DNA of 64,000 bases from Liolophura sinensis (GCF_032854445.1 NC_088300.1:56520984-56584983), one strand, 5' to 3'. Shown: positions 38,403 through 54,077, counted from the first letter of the stretch. Made by a program: numbers and translations. The notes: generated by a model from the letters alone, not told the origin.

Positions 38403-38489
38403 TCATTGTTTCTTATGTTATATGTGACTGAAAACTCAAAAGAACACAAGGACGAAAGAATAGCAGAAAGGAAGAGGCAAAAGAGGCGA

Positions 38490-38552
38490 TTTGGCAAAAC
38501 CTTACCTTGCACTTTTGCCTAATCCATTAATTGTTTCGCCCTTTCACATATT
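38490..38552. repeat. Reverse copy of part of the 37.8-kb foldback element
   Basis: Contains cttgcacttttgcc and tgtttcgccctttcac, the reverse complement of the aaagggcgaagcaaaagtgcgagg arm at 37817-37842, with some differences and an insert. Confidence 0.5.
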
Positions 38553-39290
38553 TTCTGGACAAAATAATCGGTAAACAGGGCGGAAGTACGAATGGCCTCT
38601 ATCGGCCTCGATAAACAAATGTTCTTTTGAAGTGAAAATATACCCAAGAGCACCCATGTATTTTCTAATTATTTGATCTCTACATGTGAATTTTGGTAGT
38701 CTTACTTGACAAATCACAAAGTTCTACTGGGATATACGTAAATGCATATGATACGAAGGAAATTACGTGGCAACATGAGTTTGTTATTCAAAAACGTGTT
38801 TCACTCCTCTAATATCGTATATTACATCATAATATCATGCAGAGCTACCGAACGTCTACGAATGTATGAATTAATTTCTTACATTTGAACGTTTTCTGCC
38901 AAAAAAACCCCCCAAAAACAAAACAAACACCATCACGATAGAAAACGAACCGTTGTTCCATTTGTACTTTTTACTTAGTCATTAACTTACTATTACAGTA
39001 CTGTATCGTTATGAATTAGTTTCTCCTCAGGTCTGAGCACCAAAGAACATCATCAGCACAGAAAACGAGTCGTTGCTGTCCATTTGTATTATATTACTTA
39101 TGTATTTGCATTATCACTATGAGTTATTATCTTACGTATACCCAGGTGGTCCAGTTAAAGGGTAAAAGAAGTTGGGTGAAAGCAGCCTGGGAAACAAGAC
39201 AAGCAGGACGACAGAATATGGATTTGACCTTTTGACTATAATGTTTGAGAACATCACTGGATACTGGCGAAACACCTGCAGTAATCAGGT
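38553..39290. other. No gene seen
   Basis: AT-rich sequence. A short direct repeat (atcatcagYRcagaaaacgaNYcgttg-type, near 38930 and 39048) may be an old duplication. Confidence 0.35.
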
Positions 39291-39414
39291 GCCGCTTTCA
39301 TGAAGCTCACTAAGTTAAGTTTGCCCTTAAATACCATGTCGACATGTGTTGTAGAGATATACAGTGCACTTAGGTAAGTTCGACTTAGCACTAAGTATGC
39401 TTCATGATACTGGC
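39291..39414. mobile_element. Foldback MITE, about 124 bp
   Basis: Left arm from gccgctttcatgaagc...cactaagttaagtt pairs imperfectly with the right arm ...aagttcgacttagcactaag...gcttcatgatactggc over about 40 nt, with a short centre. Typical of small non-autonomous DNA elements. A tcag duplication at the ends is possible but short. Confidence 0.65.
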
Positions 39415-41345
39415 TCAGATCAGACAACACAAAGTTGGATATTCGGTCTATATTATCAACTCTTTGATAGTCGCTGCTTGATAATTAAACATGGTACGGT
39501 GGTGTCGTATTGTTCAAAGAGACACGCATGAATAATTTTAACTGTTTTGCCATTCGTATTATGGATTGTTAGATTATCCAAAGTATTTCCTTCATCTCAT
39601 TTTCTCGCTTATGACTATATTTGTACGGTATACCTTGGGACGGAAAGGATAAACTGAGTTGTTTACGCTAAGATGTACATGACCTTCCGTGATAAAGGTA
39701 TCAAATCTGTGATGAAGAATAATGGGTCTTGTATTTGGGGTCAATCTATTGGAAGATGTAAATACTTTGCCCAAAGGCCATCGATGACCCTTTACCTGTA
39801 ATATTGTAAAAGCCATGTTAACCGACGCTCTACAGTTTCCAGTTACGGCTTACTCGCATAGCAGTCTTAGAAGTGAACTAATGCGTATCAGTCATTCCCC
39901 ATTTATGCTCCATTACCCGCAAATTATCCAGACGTATGCGAGATCACATAACTGGTCGCTCGGGTCAGTCTGTAAGCCGATATTCGATTGGTTAAGATAA
40001 TGGCGTTGGGTTTATTTTCAGCAGGAAATCCACAGTTTGCTACCCATGAACAAAGGGATCACAATGAGACACCACGAAAGTCAACAATGTTTTTAGAAGT
40101 AGATATGTTTGAAATGTACGCCTTATTATAGCCTTTTACTCATTGAATATACATGTACAAACTTTACAGAATCAGTAAGGACGCGATCTGCACAACACTG
40201 TTACATTAAGACAATTCATGAATGAATATCTAGATCATAATTCAGTTTATTCTTTATCCAACACAGCATCTATTAGGACAGTGCAAACGTGAATCATATA
40301 TTCACCGATCTATATCCTTGTTTCATCCACGTGGAGGACCATCTCACTTTCACGTTGATATTAAACATATGTTCATCAATGTATTTAGTCTATACTTAAA
40401 ATGTACTTGTCTTTTTCTTTAGTGTTTAACGCGGTGCTCAAATGCCGGAATTAACCACCGCCATTCACTAAAAACTTGACCAACCCTTGACTTAAAGCCT
40501 CAGTCGAAACAGCGAGAGAAGAGCCATATTCCTTACGGCGCATGCGTCGCTCTCTATACGCTCGCTTTACATCGCTGTCACCACTGGTCTGTTTTGTACA
40601 GACATCTTGAACAACCCCGAGGAAGACAGGAATGTGTCAGAAAAACAACAGAATCTCTGTCAAAATCTTTGCCTCGTTAAATAGTTGTTGCAAAGAGTAT
40701 GGAACTGGTTTGGAACAATGGGCCTCCTTCACTAAACGCATAAAATTCACTGAAGAGCTTGTAGCAACCTTTTGTAATAAAAATCGCTAACTCTTTCAAC
40801 CTTACAAATTTGGAGAACAACATACAGGAGAAAGTTAGACATATGACAAGATGTCCGCATGATACTATTTGACGTAAATGTTAAAGAAGAAAAATTTATT
40901 ACATTTATAGCAACTTTTAGTACAAATGTAGTTGTTAAAAAGCGCATTTTTATTAATCCACTTCGGGTAACAAACCGTTGGGGTTCTCAATGGTACACAC
41001 GTTATTGACTGCCTATTGTTGTATCATGTGTCACCATTGACACTTTTGGCACGTGTACCTCATTGTCAGTGCCCTAATAACTATCGCGTTTGACCTTCAA
41101 GAGAATATGCATGCATGTTTAAGTTTGTTTTCATCTCATTTGTGACCGGTAGATTAAAGGAAACAAAGCAGCCATGCAAGCCTGCACCCTTTTACGTTAA
41201 TACTGCCTTGGTATTCCGCAACACGCCTCTGAATCTCTGGATACTTTTTGACATGCGCATATGAAGTTTGTTTCCAAATTTATGACGTCAAAGACTTCAT
41301 TACTATGTAGGCATAATATTAATATTACAGCAGTTTAACCATTTG
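39415..41345. other. No gene seen
   Basis: Includes one copy of the dispersed repeat described at 60185 (40550-40582). No recognisable coding frame. Confidence 0.4.
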
Positions 41346-43542
<2,197 letters not shown>

Positions 43543-44395
43543 TACACCTTATGCTCGATATATATGTCACTGATACAAGACATCTCGGTGTGTTATACCT
43601 CACATATCATATACACATGAGGACATATATTCTGTGTTATACCTCCGACCAAACACTGTGTGCTCTAACCCATAGTTTATACCTCAGACCATTCACTGTG
43701 TGCTCTACCTCATAGTTTATACCTCAGATCATTCACTGTGTGCGCTACCTTATAGTTTATACCTCAGGCCATTCGCTGTGTGCGCTACCTCATAGTTTAT
43801 ACCTCAGACCATTCACAATGTGTCCTCATAGTTTATACCCCCAGACCATTCACTGTGTGGGCTACCTCATAGTTTATACTTATACACCTTATGCTCGATA
43901 TATATGTCACTGATACAAGACATCTAGGTGTGTTATACCTCACATATCATATACACATGAGGACATATATTCTGTGTTATACCTCCGACCAAACACTGTG
44001 TGCTCTACCCCATAGTTTATACCTCAGACCATTCACTGTGTGCTCTACCTCATAGTTTATACCTCAGACCATTCACTATGTGTCCTCATAGTTTATACCC
44101 AAAGACCATTCACTAAGTGGGCTACCTCATAGTTTATACCTCAGACCATTCACTGTGTGCTCTACCTCATAGTTTATACCACAGTCCATTCACTGTGTGC
44201 TCTAAGTCATATAGATTATACCTCAGATCATTCACTGTGTGCTCTACCTCATATTTTACATCTCAGACAATACGCTGTGTGCTCTAACTCATATAGTTTA
44301 TACCTCAAACCATTCACTGTGTGTCCTCATAGTTTATACCTCAGATCATTCACTGTGTGCTCAACCTCATAGTTTATACCTCAGACTATATATAC
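43543..44395. repeat. 40-bp minisatellite with 340-bp secondary duplication
   Basis: The basic unit is catagtttatacctcagacc plus attcactgtgtgctctacct, with some shortened units (lacking about 7 bp). The first about 110 bp (acaccttatgctcgatatat...) recur 340 bp later (43544 and 43884) with only a few differences, so part of the array was duplicated as a block. No coding content despite long open frames. Confidence 0.85.
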
Positions 44396-45041
44396 ACTAC
44401 GTTTTCGAACATGTATAAACCTGTTTTCATTCTCACATTCAGATCACCAGTGGTAAAAGCCTAACATTCTTACGTAAATATAGAATTTCATTTCGATGAA
44501 ATTAAAACTTAGTGTATCCATGTGTGTCCATAGTGTAGGAGCTCAAGGCTCCTCGTTTGTAGGCTTTTTTTTTAACAAAACAGCACAGCTGAGTTAAAAG
44601 TAGAATAGATCAACTCCCCCCCCCCCCCCCCCAGATGATCGGCCCATTAGGTGCGGAGATTCGATATCCCTCACTGGAGTCACATTTCAACCTCCCTCAA
44701 CCTGCACTTGCCTATCTTCAAAAACGTATTAATTATACAGCGGGTAAATCGGTCTTATCGGTAGAATTCCCACGACTTTAGTTTGACACTAGCAACGGAC
44801 CATTTAATGCTTGTGTCCGTTTTACATCGTTGATGGTGAAGACATAGGGGTAATTTTGGATGATTTCAATCTACAACAATGCAACTCACCTCTTTGTTTT
44901 CTTTCATATAATGTGACAAAATCTCTTCACCGACACATATGATTTGTGTTTGAGTTTTAAACACTTTATACTGTGATATGAAAAGGCATGATTCGTATTT
45001 TAGAATCCAGGTGAATACAAAAAGTACAAAATGTCCACATA
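44396..45041. other. No gene; C-run 44617-44632
   Basis: A homopolymer C tract follows caactcc. Otherwise AT-rich, nothing recognised. Confidence 0.4.
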
Positions 45042-45270
45042 CACTCAAAAAATCCATCTGTTGAATTTAACAAAAGTTCTGTTGTCTGGGTGGTGCTAAA
45101 ATTTATTCTGTTATTATAACACAATACTGTGTCCTATTCAATACAATATCCTAACCTAAGTTGATTTAATAGAATGCGTGTGTTATATTTAACAGAATAA
45201 TCTACTGCAATAACAGAATGTATTTACTCAAAAAACAGACTTACTGTTTAATAGATTAAGTTTTTGAGTG
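45042..45270. mobile_element. TA-flanked MITE, 229 bp
   Basis: Starts cactcaaaaa and ends tttttgagtg, a perfect 10-bp terminal inverted repeat, directly flanked by TA on both sides (45040-45041 and 45271-45272). This fits a Tc1/mariner-type non-autonomous element. The interior is rich in aacaga/ctgtt motifs; no transposase frame. Confidence 0.8.
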
Positions 45271-46115
45271 TAGAACCTTTAGAAACCTGTGCGTTCGACA
45301 GCCTCACGTACTTTCCAGTCATTTCGTGTAGACATTATGAAAGATTACTTTAAAACGTCTTGAAGGTAGGCACGCTATATGTACGCCACCTCTTTGCAAA
45401 CTTTTCCCTAAATCTCGACATGTATAGTTGTTTCTCATATTGTTTATTTCTTGCATGCGTTTTTAATAAGAGTTTAAAGGTGTGGTTGAATTTATAGAAT
45501 TTCCGCCACCGTCATATGGCATAGTACTTTACTGTGGAAAATGGATAGCGTCCGAGAAATTGAAGATAAACACCATGCACTGATCACACAAAGCCGTTGC
45601 ACACATTTTATACCTTGATCGAAACGGAGGCCAGAGATTTTAAATGCTGTTCTCAAAGAGAAGTAACATTCCCTCAGTTTGCTATTTATGAATTTATCTT
45701 AAAATATCGTGTTTGGGCACGACTTCTTTGATTGTTAAAAGAATAACTATGTCTTTTATTTTACGAGGACTCCTTTACACACTGATTTAAAAAAAAGTAA
45801 ATACTAGGTAGACCTGTCTTGCCGATGTGGCGTTATGTTGTTTTTTTTAATAAATGGATAATTTAAAACGTATCAGATAAATTATATATAAAACAAAAGT
45901 TTATATATAAGGTTGGGAAGTATTTATGAAGCTCAAAAACATCGAAAATATATGTCTCTGCTCTCCCTCACATTGCAATCAACAACTTTTGCATGATTTC
46001 TGCATGCATACCTCACCTGTCCTTCTGGTGATTACTAATGAATAAAACTTGGATGTAAAATCAATCGCCAACAGCAATCAATTCAAACACTTTTCGGTTA
46101 TACACACTTATCCCA
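45271..46115. other. No gene seen
   Basis: AT-rich, short frames only. Confidence 0.4.
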
Positions 46116-46117
46116 CC

Positions 46118-46148
<31 letters not shown>

Positions 46149-46211
46149 CATACATACATACATACACACATACAAACACACACGTACACACACACACACA
46201 TACACACACAC
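46116..46211. repeat. (cata)n and (ca)n compound microsatellite
   Basis: About eleven acat/cata units (about 46120-46166) followed by ca-rich sequence to 46211. The histidine/threonine and cysteine/valine frames across it are artefacts. Confidence 0.95.
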
Positions 46212-46436
46212 GTTATATAATCGTTATGATAATGATAAAATAGATTTTGTTCGATATATACAAGCGTTATGATAATAGCATTTGTATACAAACACGGGCG
46301 ACAGCTCATGGACTTACTGATTTCAAGTTTTCCTTCGAACAGAAATTATTTTTATCCAACAATCGAGAGAAAAAAAACGTTTTTTCTTATTTGTGTTTTA
46401 TGTCTTTATTACCATAATGACAGTTTTCACAGAGGC

Positions 46437-46452
46437 TTGGGATTAATCCCAA
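46437..46452. promoter_or_regulatory. Perfect 16-bp palindrome ttgggattaatcccaa
   Basis: Contains overlapping GGATTA and TAATCC, the binding core of K50 homeodomains (Otx, Pitx, Gsc). A symmetrical dimer site is possible; no other support. Confidence 0.3.
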
Positions 46453-49400
46453 ACTTATGGGCATACTAAAGAACTAACCAAGCGAAATAATGTTATGTTA
46501 AGATTTAATGGATATTTTAAATGAAGCAATTTAACATGGCTTCGTTTTGAGATTTCCAAGAGCAGAAAATTGACAGATGACTGCATTGTATTGGTGTATT
46601 CCACTATGAATTGGTTGAAAGATTTAAGAGGAGGCCAGGGTGTGTCTGTTGAGGTTTGACCACTGCTTACCGCAGTCACAGCTACGCCACAATACAGACC
46701 CTCCCAATGGTCGTGTGTTCTACATAACACAACCCCGTGGGTCAGCATTAAAATAAGCAAACATAATCTCACCTGCTTAACCTAGGCCGGGTATTTGCAG
46801 TGTGGCATTAGGGATGAGGGCATTGAAAAAACACGGAGGTGTTCGACAAGGTGCAGTGCTGGCCCCAACGTGCTATTGTTGCCGCTCTGTGAATATCTAA
46901 ATTGGCTGGCATTATGCCGGCCTGAGACAGTGTCCATGCCGGTCCAGCAATGAACAACACCTAATATCATTCCCGCGTCTTTACAAAGGTCACCAATAGA
47001 CTCTTGTTTCTTGGCTGAATGAAAACAAATCAAGCGATCAATTACAAAGTGTGATAGAAATTTACAATAGTGAACCCCGTCAAGTCTCAAGTACCTCTGT
47101 TTTAGATGTGCCTCTATATTAGATTCCCTGTGCAAGTCTTCAACATGGAACTTTTATTTCACAGTAAATCAAAAAGAGGAAAGAACTTTTTCTAAAGAAA
47201 CACTCACTGATGCTGGATGGAAAATTAAGAGGCAACAGCTTGTGATAAATAAATGACTGACGGATTGCACGGATGAGAAACGCTACACATTTCTGTGAAA
47301 GATCTACAGCATTTCGCTTGAGAAACATGGAGCAGGCAACACATGTACAGGAACAAATTTAATCTACAAAATCTCAATTACAACAACACATTTCGTAATG
47401 AAAACTAATTATAATCGCAAACTGCATATTAACAAGTCATTCAGTATAAAAACTCACCTCAAACACTTTGAAAAACACTTTGAAACCGACTGCGGGCTGC
47501 AGATAAGCTTGCCATCTGACATATTTATGTCATGTGGTAGATTACTGAACAACAATAACAACTCGGGCAATAAAGTGCATCATACATATTAGGCGATTAA
47601 ACCGACGATCTAGAATTTTAAACCTAGACTGAGATTGTTTCGTAACAAAGACGCTTAAGGTTTTCTGTCAAGTCACTTTGGCAAGGGGATAGTTTCAAGT
47701 TTGGAATTGTTATAATTATCCTTACTTGGATAGTAATGTATCGGAGGGTCCTGCATATGGCGTGTGTCTCATACACGTTGTCGCATTTGTTAGATCCATT
47801 TGCCGCGTGACAATTTCAATTACAAAAACTGATGTGACAATTAAGAATTTCCTTTCAACCCCTTCGCGCTATGAGTTACTTAAATTTCACAATGAGTATA
47901 CAACTGTCCAGTGAGCAAATATGGACGGTGTGTCCATAATCTCTGTGTTTCATAACGTTGTCTAATTTCGCTTACCCCTTGGCCAGGGGCTGCATAAGCA
48001 TCGTGGTGAATAAAACCGATACACTTGATATATGCACACTTGAAATCAATATACAAAATATATTTTTGTATTAACGGCAATATAAACTCGCACACTACAC
48101 GATTTATGGAAACTGAATGAGGATATCTCGTCCCGCGCCGCGCGCATGTCCTTATCCGGCTTCCATACGATTTGGATATTTATTAATTCACGCGAGTAGA
48201 ACATTCCTTGGGTCTTTCCGGTTCATTAAATGAAAACTGCTATTTTTGTATTCGCAACAAGGTTCACCTATATCAGGTCACACAACCTACACCAAGACGA
48301 ACGTGTTGAAATCTAGTCTACCACGAGTCCCCCCCCCCCCCCCAAATGCGGTCGTTTATGGTATTTAACCTTCACTGTTCAATACCCTCTATTTCTTTAG
48401 TAGTTTAGTAGACAAAAGAGATGTCATTTTGGCTAATCAATGACCATTAGATTGATCGGTTTTTGTTCCATTCGTTTAGTTGTGTTTGTGTTTAAAGTGT
48501 TTGCAATCATACTTGATTCTTGTTTCATAAACAATCGCCTCCAGTTTCTAATTTAAACTTGCCACCTTGTCAGTTAAATAGGGAATTCTTTGCTTATAGT
48601 CCCCTTGTTTGCCTTATCGGCTGGCATGCTTCTACAACAAGAGATCAACACATCGACAAATATTGCCCATCTGTTCTTTTTTTCAATACGTCAACAATGT
48701 CGCGAACTGCGATGACATATTGTATGGTTAAAGAGAAGATGTCCTGTTGATCAAGTCTGAACACACTAAATATAATTAACTGATTTTCCTCTTGGGCATT
48801 TAAACTCTGTCTTTACAAGAGAGAGGCTGTCGATATGGTGATAATCGGCTAATCCCTGTCGCTGACGGAACACAGTGATTCCGGGTGGGGCCATGCGGCC
48901 AACACGTGTCCATACACGCACCCAGCGCGCAGAGGAGTGGTCGGGTTATGAGTCCCCGCACTGCCCAGGTACAACAGCTTCTTACGGTTCCACCCATGTC
49001 TCCGGTAGCCAGCACTCGTTACCCTCATTCACTTCCGGGCGGTAAATAAAACGGCCCTACAATGGACACAGGGCCGTGCTCCTACTTAAGCATATGGTGC
49101 AAACAAATTGATGTGAAAACGACACACGGTCAAAGCCGTCATCTCCCGAATAACCGCTTTCTGCAAGTGAATACACGGGCATGATTCCAGCCAAACTTCA
49201 GGTGTGCCAAAAGTGAAAAAGAGTGTGAATATCGCTGAAGTATCATCAGCACACTGCTTTGACAGAGTTCAAGAGCTGACACCCTTTGCTCATATGAAAG
49301 ATGGAAGCCGGGATACATAATGTAAACTAACGGTGTATAGATTTATGATCAAAAAATTAATGGGAACCTAGATGACTGACTGCTCTTGATAAGGTTGTTG

Positions 49401-52400
49401 AGAGATCCTTGTAACTACAATGCCGTCGTCAGGACTCAAGGACACAGACCTAGTACTGAAAAGGTTGAACGTACATTCACGTGCATACGTCTATACTCTC
49501 TTATAATTCAGAAACTTTGTACTCACACCTTAACCGTTCGTCTACGAAGTTTTGAAGCTGATTTCACACAAACTCAAAATTTTCGTACCTAGTGAAATCC
49601 AAAAGTTCAGGGTGGTGATTCAATAAAGTGCTTTCACAAAGATGTTTTACATGTACCATAATAGCACATATAGGGCAATGGTACGGTAAGAGTTCTGTAT
49701 CCAAGTGTTACACGACCCATATATTCTGATACAGGGAAATAAATTCACTTGAAAAAGTGTCCAATGCTACATGCAAGGAAGAGTCTCCAATTATGGACTC
49801 ATTGCATGGTAAATTTTGTTGACAACCGAGGAGATTTTACCATTTAATTAAGTTTTAGTTTGATCACAACCAATTATGGGTGTATTAAAGTTTTCCACTG
49901 ATCAGTTTGCATGATTTCCAAACCCTTTAACTGGAATAATGTACGTTTGCTAATGTCCTAATTAAATATGTAATTTAAATTGTACATATGTATCGTTGGA
50001 AAAGGAGTCAAATGTATGCGCATCTTCGCAAACAAAACAAGATATCATACACGCCGAAATCGTTTTCTTCATTACAAAAATCTATTACGCTAAGCTTGTA
50101 TAATGGCATGATCCCACTTTGAACGTTTGAAGGAGGTTGCGAGTCTACCAGAATATCCCACTTGCAAATGGACACTTCTTATGCGCCAGTGGGAAACATA
50201 TATACCACTGCTGTATAAGATGTCATCAGTGGGACCGAAACACAAAGTACTGAGCTCCAACAAAGTGAATGCGGAATGACCAGCCGGCATATAATTCAAC
50301 AAAAATGCTGGGTTATCGTTAACAACACGTACAAGTAAGGGTCATGAACTATTCACTGTACATTAGTAGCAAGCGGACCACAGACAAATCAATGTTAAAA
50401 GGAGAAAAAAAGCTTTTGTTTGATTTTTCAAAAAGGTTTTAAATTTAATGTAGGTTTGCTCAAGCGAGCATTGGTACCTTAAACTTTAAATTTAGTTTCA
50501 CTAGAACAGTTCGACGGTTTGTGATGTAAACATCCATATATAATAAATGGCCACATTAGCAATATACAAAGTAAGAAATCTGTAATCAGAGACGGGCGGC
50601 TGGTGAGGTGAGCCCAGCAAATCTGTGCCTCTTCCTGTCCACTGTAACATTAGCACCGGAAAAGGGCGGATCTGGCGTCATTATGCGGTTTTCGTGGTTT
50701 TCACACGGTATTCACAGTCACTCAAATGTTACCCTTATCGGTAGACTTTGATATCTACCTGAACGATTATCATGGCTATAATCTTGTCAAAGACTGAGTG
50801 TTACACCGAGATATATACCTATATAGATGATACACCTGACATCCTGGGCTTTCTCGTCACGTATACATCAGCTGACAGCAGATAAACTGTGGCAGTTTGT
50901 TTCCCTATACCTGGGCCTATGATGTTTTTAGGATTTTTTTCTTTGCTTTTTTTCATCCGTTCAAATATTTCATTATTCATTTTCAGATATACCACCCCCA
51001 ACCCCTCTTCCCCCCAAATCAATATTATTTTCAGCATTAAAAACCTCGGGGTTTATAGGTGAGGAAATCCGTAGGCAATTACAACGCGTAATGAAACTCG
51101 CGTGACATAAATCCTCCACAAGCGCGTGACATAAACTTCGCACAAACTTCGCTGTCAAGTATATGGTAACTAGCGTGAATCTGTCCCAAATGCTATCAGG
51201 AAAATAATAATTCACATGGCGTAAATCCGTAGGAAGCACTACACCTCCTCACTTGTGCATTTCTTTCTCCAAGTTAAAAAAGGAGACCAAAGAGCGGGTT
51301 TAACATACGTTTAATCGTGAATGACATAGAGCAACACCATGCTTGTTTTATTGATTAATCAATGTTAAATTATGAAATCAGTCATGCAATGCACATTGCT
51401 AGAAAATCATTGAAGTACATAAAGTGAAACTACACTTATTACAAAGACGAAACGAGTGATTGCAGAGCGGCACAGTGTAAACTGCGTTTGAGCAGACGCC
51501 TGTATCATGCGCATTCTTCGTAAATCTTCCATATATTTCTAGCCTAAAAAAACTGTCTAGTTGCGTTATATTGCACTAAAATTACATTCCATATCCTTTG
51601 TCTTAAACAAAATGCGACATGTTGGTATTCTTGTTCCTGCCACGGTGTTTCTTCTGGTGTGCAGTAACTATTTACGGATTTCTGGAAGATATCACCAAGT
51701 TTTGCGTAGACCTGGGAGATCATGTATCAGATCTAAATTTAGTGTGTTCGCTTTCTGCAGTGTAAACAAGAAAATTGTCGCAATTACTATAGTCTTCACA
51801 AGTTGCGCTGCGATTTTTCACACATTCGTACACCCATATATTTATAAAGGGTAAATACAAGACAGTTTAATAGTGTGTTTTGGAAAATAAGTCGTATAAC
51901 TAGATGGTCGAAATGGTATTATCCCCGCCTGGCTGATTGCAAGACCATGTAGCTTTGTGGTCATTTCTCTATCATGCAGCTACAGCGAATGCGTCCTATT
52001 TCCCAGTAACATTGTCTGGTTTACTGCGTAAAATAGTCTATTTGTTTGGGAGAGAGTGTAGATGATAGAGTAGAGGGACTTATCCATTGTGTCCAAGGCC
52101 ATAAACATGTAGCTAATATACCTGCGAGTGACACTAACAGATAGACGGGGCACATTAGCCTGCTAACTGCTTAACACGTGGTCAGAACGATTCCGGTCGT
52201 CATGCTGTTTTAGCCCGCATCATTATATTAAGTTCTCATAAGCATCAGCAGCAAAAAAAGTTTCATTTCAAAAAGGTGAGATGGCACTCCTCTAATCGTG
52301 AACACCTAAAAATGGGGCTGTTTAGGATATATTTAGGTTAATGGGCTATAAATCATGAAAGATGCCTCGAAGGTAACCTCAAGTGAAAGACGTGATGTTG

Positions 52401-53831
52401 GTTTTAACACCCAGTTGTCAAGATAAAGGAAATAATTTTCAACGTGAAGACTTAAATTTAATTGACAAAGATCTGCCTTTTATATTAGGTAGCCCACCAT
52501 ATCCTGTATGTGAGATAGCACGTGAAGTGAAAACAAAATGTGCCTAATAAGGTAGTTTTTTGGCCCTTAGGCATGATCTCCTACAAAATGCGACAACACT
52601 GTACTACAGCCGGTTCTGTGAATGGCACTGTGCTGATCAGAAAGTTTAAAAACATTGGAAAGTATACTGTGCGGCAGCTGCCCAGTTTGTACACTGGGTG
52701 TTAAATTCACGTCGGCAGCGAACAGTCAAAGACCACATTGTACAGTGCAGTGTTGAAAGTGCTCTCAAGACCGAAAGTAAGACCGATCGGACTACATCAG
52801 CGATTAAACGATGGCATGAGCTATTGTATTTATGTTAGTGGATTTTGCACGCCGTACCCAAACATATTTGACTTAATATTTCCTTTGAAAGGATTTTCAG
52901 CGCTGGCGAACTGGTCTGAGAGATACCACACATGAGCTCATATGCCCAATAGCAAGGCCCCATCACCTCCCCACTCTCGCAACCACCCCGTTTATCACAA
53001 GTCTGCAGTGGACACCTCCCATATATATCGTTTGTATGGTTTTGCTCTGAAAAGAATCATTATTAGTACCGTTAATTTGAAAGCTCATGTTTTGTTCAAA
53101 AGAATTTCTTATTACTAGTATGTCACAAAAAGTCCTGTATTATATGAAATGGAGGACGTAATAATTTGAAAGTTACTGATTCAGTCTTAAAGAGGATAAA
53201 CCAAAAGGTTTAAATGAAAGTTACGACAGACAATAAACACAGCTGCCGATCTACTAAAATATCAAACAACCAATTCAGTGAAGTCATTCATCAAAAGTTC
53301 CACCATTTAGTTAATAATCCCCCCTCAGGCGGTGAATATCCTGGTACATTACAGTCACTAATTACCAATAGCAGTTCTGGACATTTCCACGATATCTTGA
53401 AAGTCTGTGTGTTTAGACAGTAAGACTATGTGTAAATTATCGCTTTCTCGGATGTATTTGTAGAAAAGACTCTCTTTTTCTCCAGTGACTTCGCTGACTA
53501 TCCGTAGCAGCGATATTCGCATCTACTGGCCATGGATAATAGAGCAAAACTGAAGACCGGTTTCCTAATATACATCCATTTCAAGGGAAGTAACTTTCTA
53601 GCGATTCAGATATCGGTTAAGCATCGTTGTCTCCCTTGAAATTATCCAATTTGATCAAGTTTGGGATCTCCAGCCTATCTTAGAGAGTTGTCGTGCAGTA
53701 TGTATTTAGTATGATTTAAAGCATTCCATTTTTCAAATTAAATATGTGTACATTTTAGTCTTATTTGCCTGTTAACAAAAAGACCATGACGTATTTACGC
53801 AGTAGGCTTATTGATGGGAAGTCTTCTATTA
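46453..53831. other. Long gene-free stretch
   Basis: No supported exon. GC-richer patches at 46600-47000, 48790-49080 and 52000-52220 may be regulatory. A C-run lies at 48330-48343. 51060-51245 has repeated gcgtgacataaa and aaatccgtagg motifs and gtgagga/tcctcac ends, perhaps an old element. An open frame at 51561-51854 has an internal Met followed by a hydrophobic stretch but is not recognised. Confidence 0.35.
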
Positions 53832-53839
53832 ATATCCTA

Positions 53840-54077
53840 CCGGCCTGGATAGTACAGTTGGTAGAGCCTCCGCTTCGGGACCGGTAGATCCAGGATCAAC
53901 CCTTGATCGAGTCACACCTAAGACTTTAAAAGAGGAAGTTGTAACTTCCTCGCTTGGCGTTCATCATGAAGGCTATAGTGTACATGCACCCTAAGGATTC
54001 CTTCGTCGTCATATGACTGAAACATTGTTGAGTACGACGTTAAACCCCAAGCACTCACTCACTCCCTCACTTTATCT
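53840..54077 (+). mobile_element. SINE family B, internally deleted copy
   Basis: Same tRNA-like head and end as the 38037 copy, but about 128 bp missing between gaaggctatagtg and acatgcaccctaagg. An 8-bp direct repeat atatccta (53832-53839 and 54078-54085) may be the target duplication. Confidence 0.8.

Noticed and set aside
46049-46309. His/Thr-rich and Cys/Val-rich open frames
   Set aside because: Produced by the (cata)n/(ca)n microsatellite on opposite strands.
51561-51854. 97-codon frame with a hydrophobic segment
   Set aside because: The hydrophobic stretch after an internal Met looks a little like a signal peptide, but there is no mature-protein motif, no clear start and no splice context.
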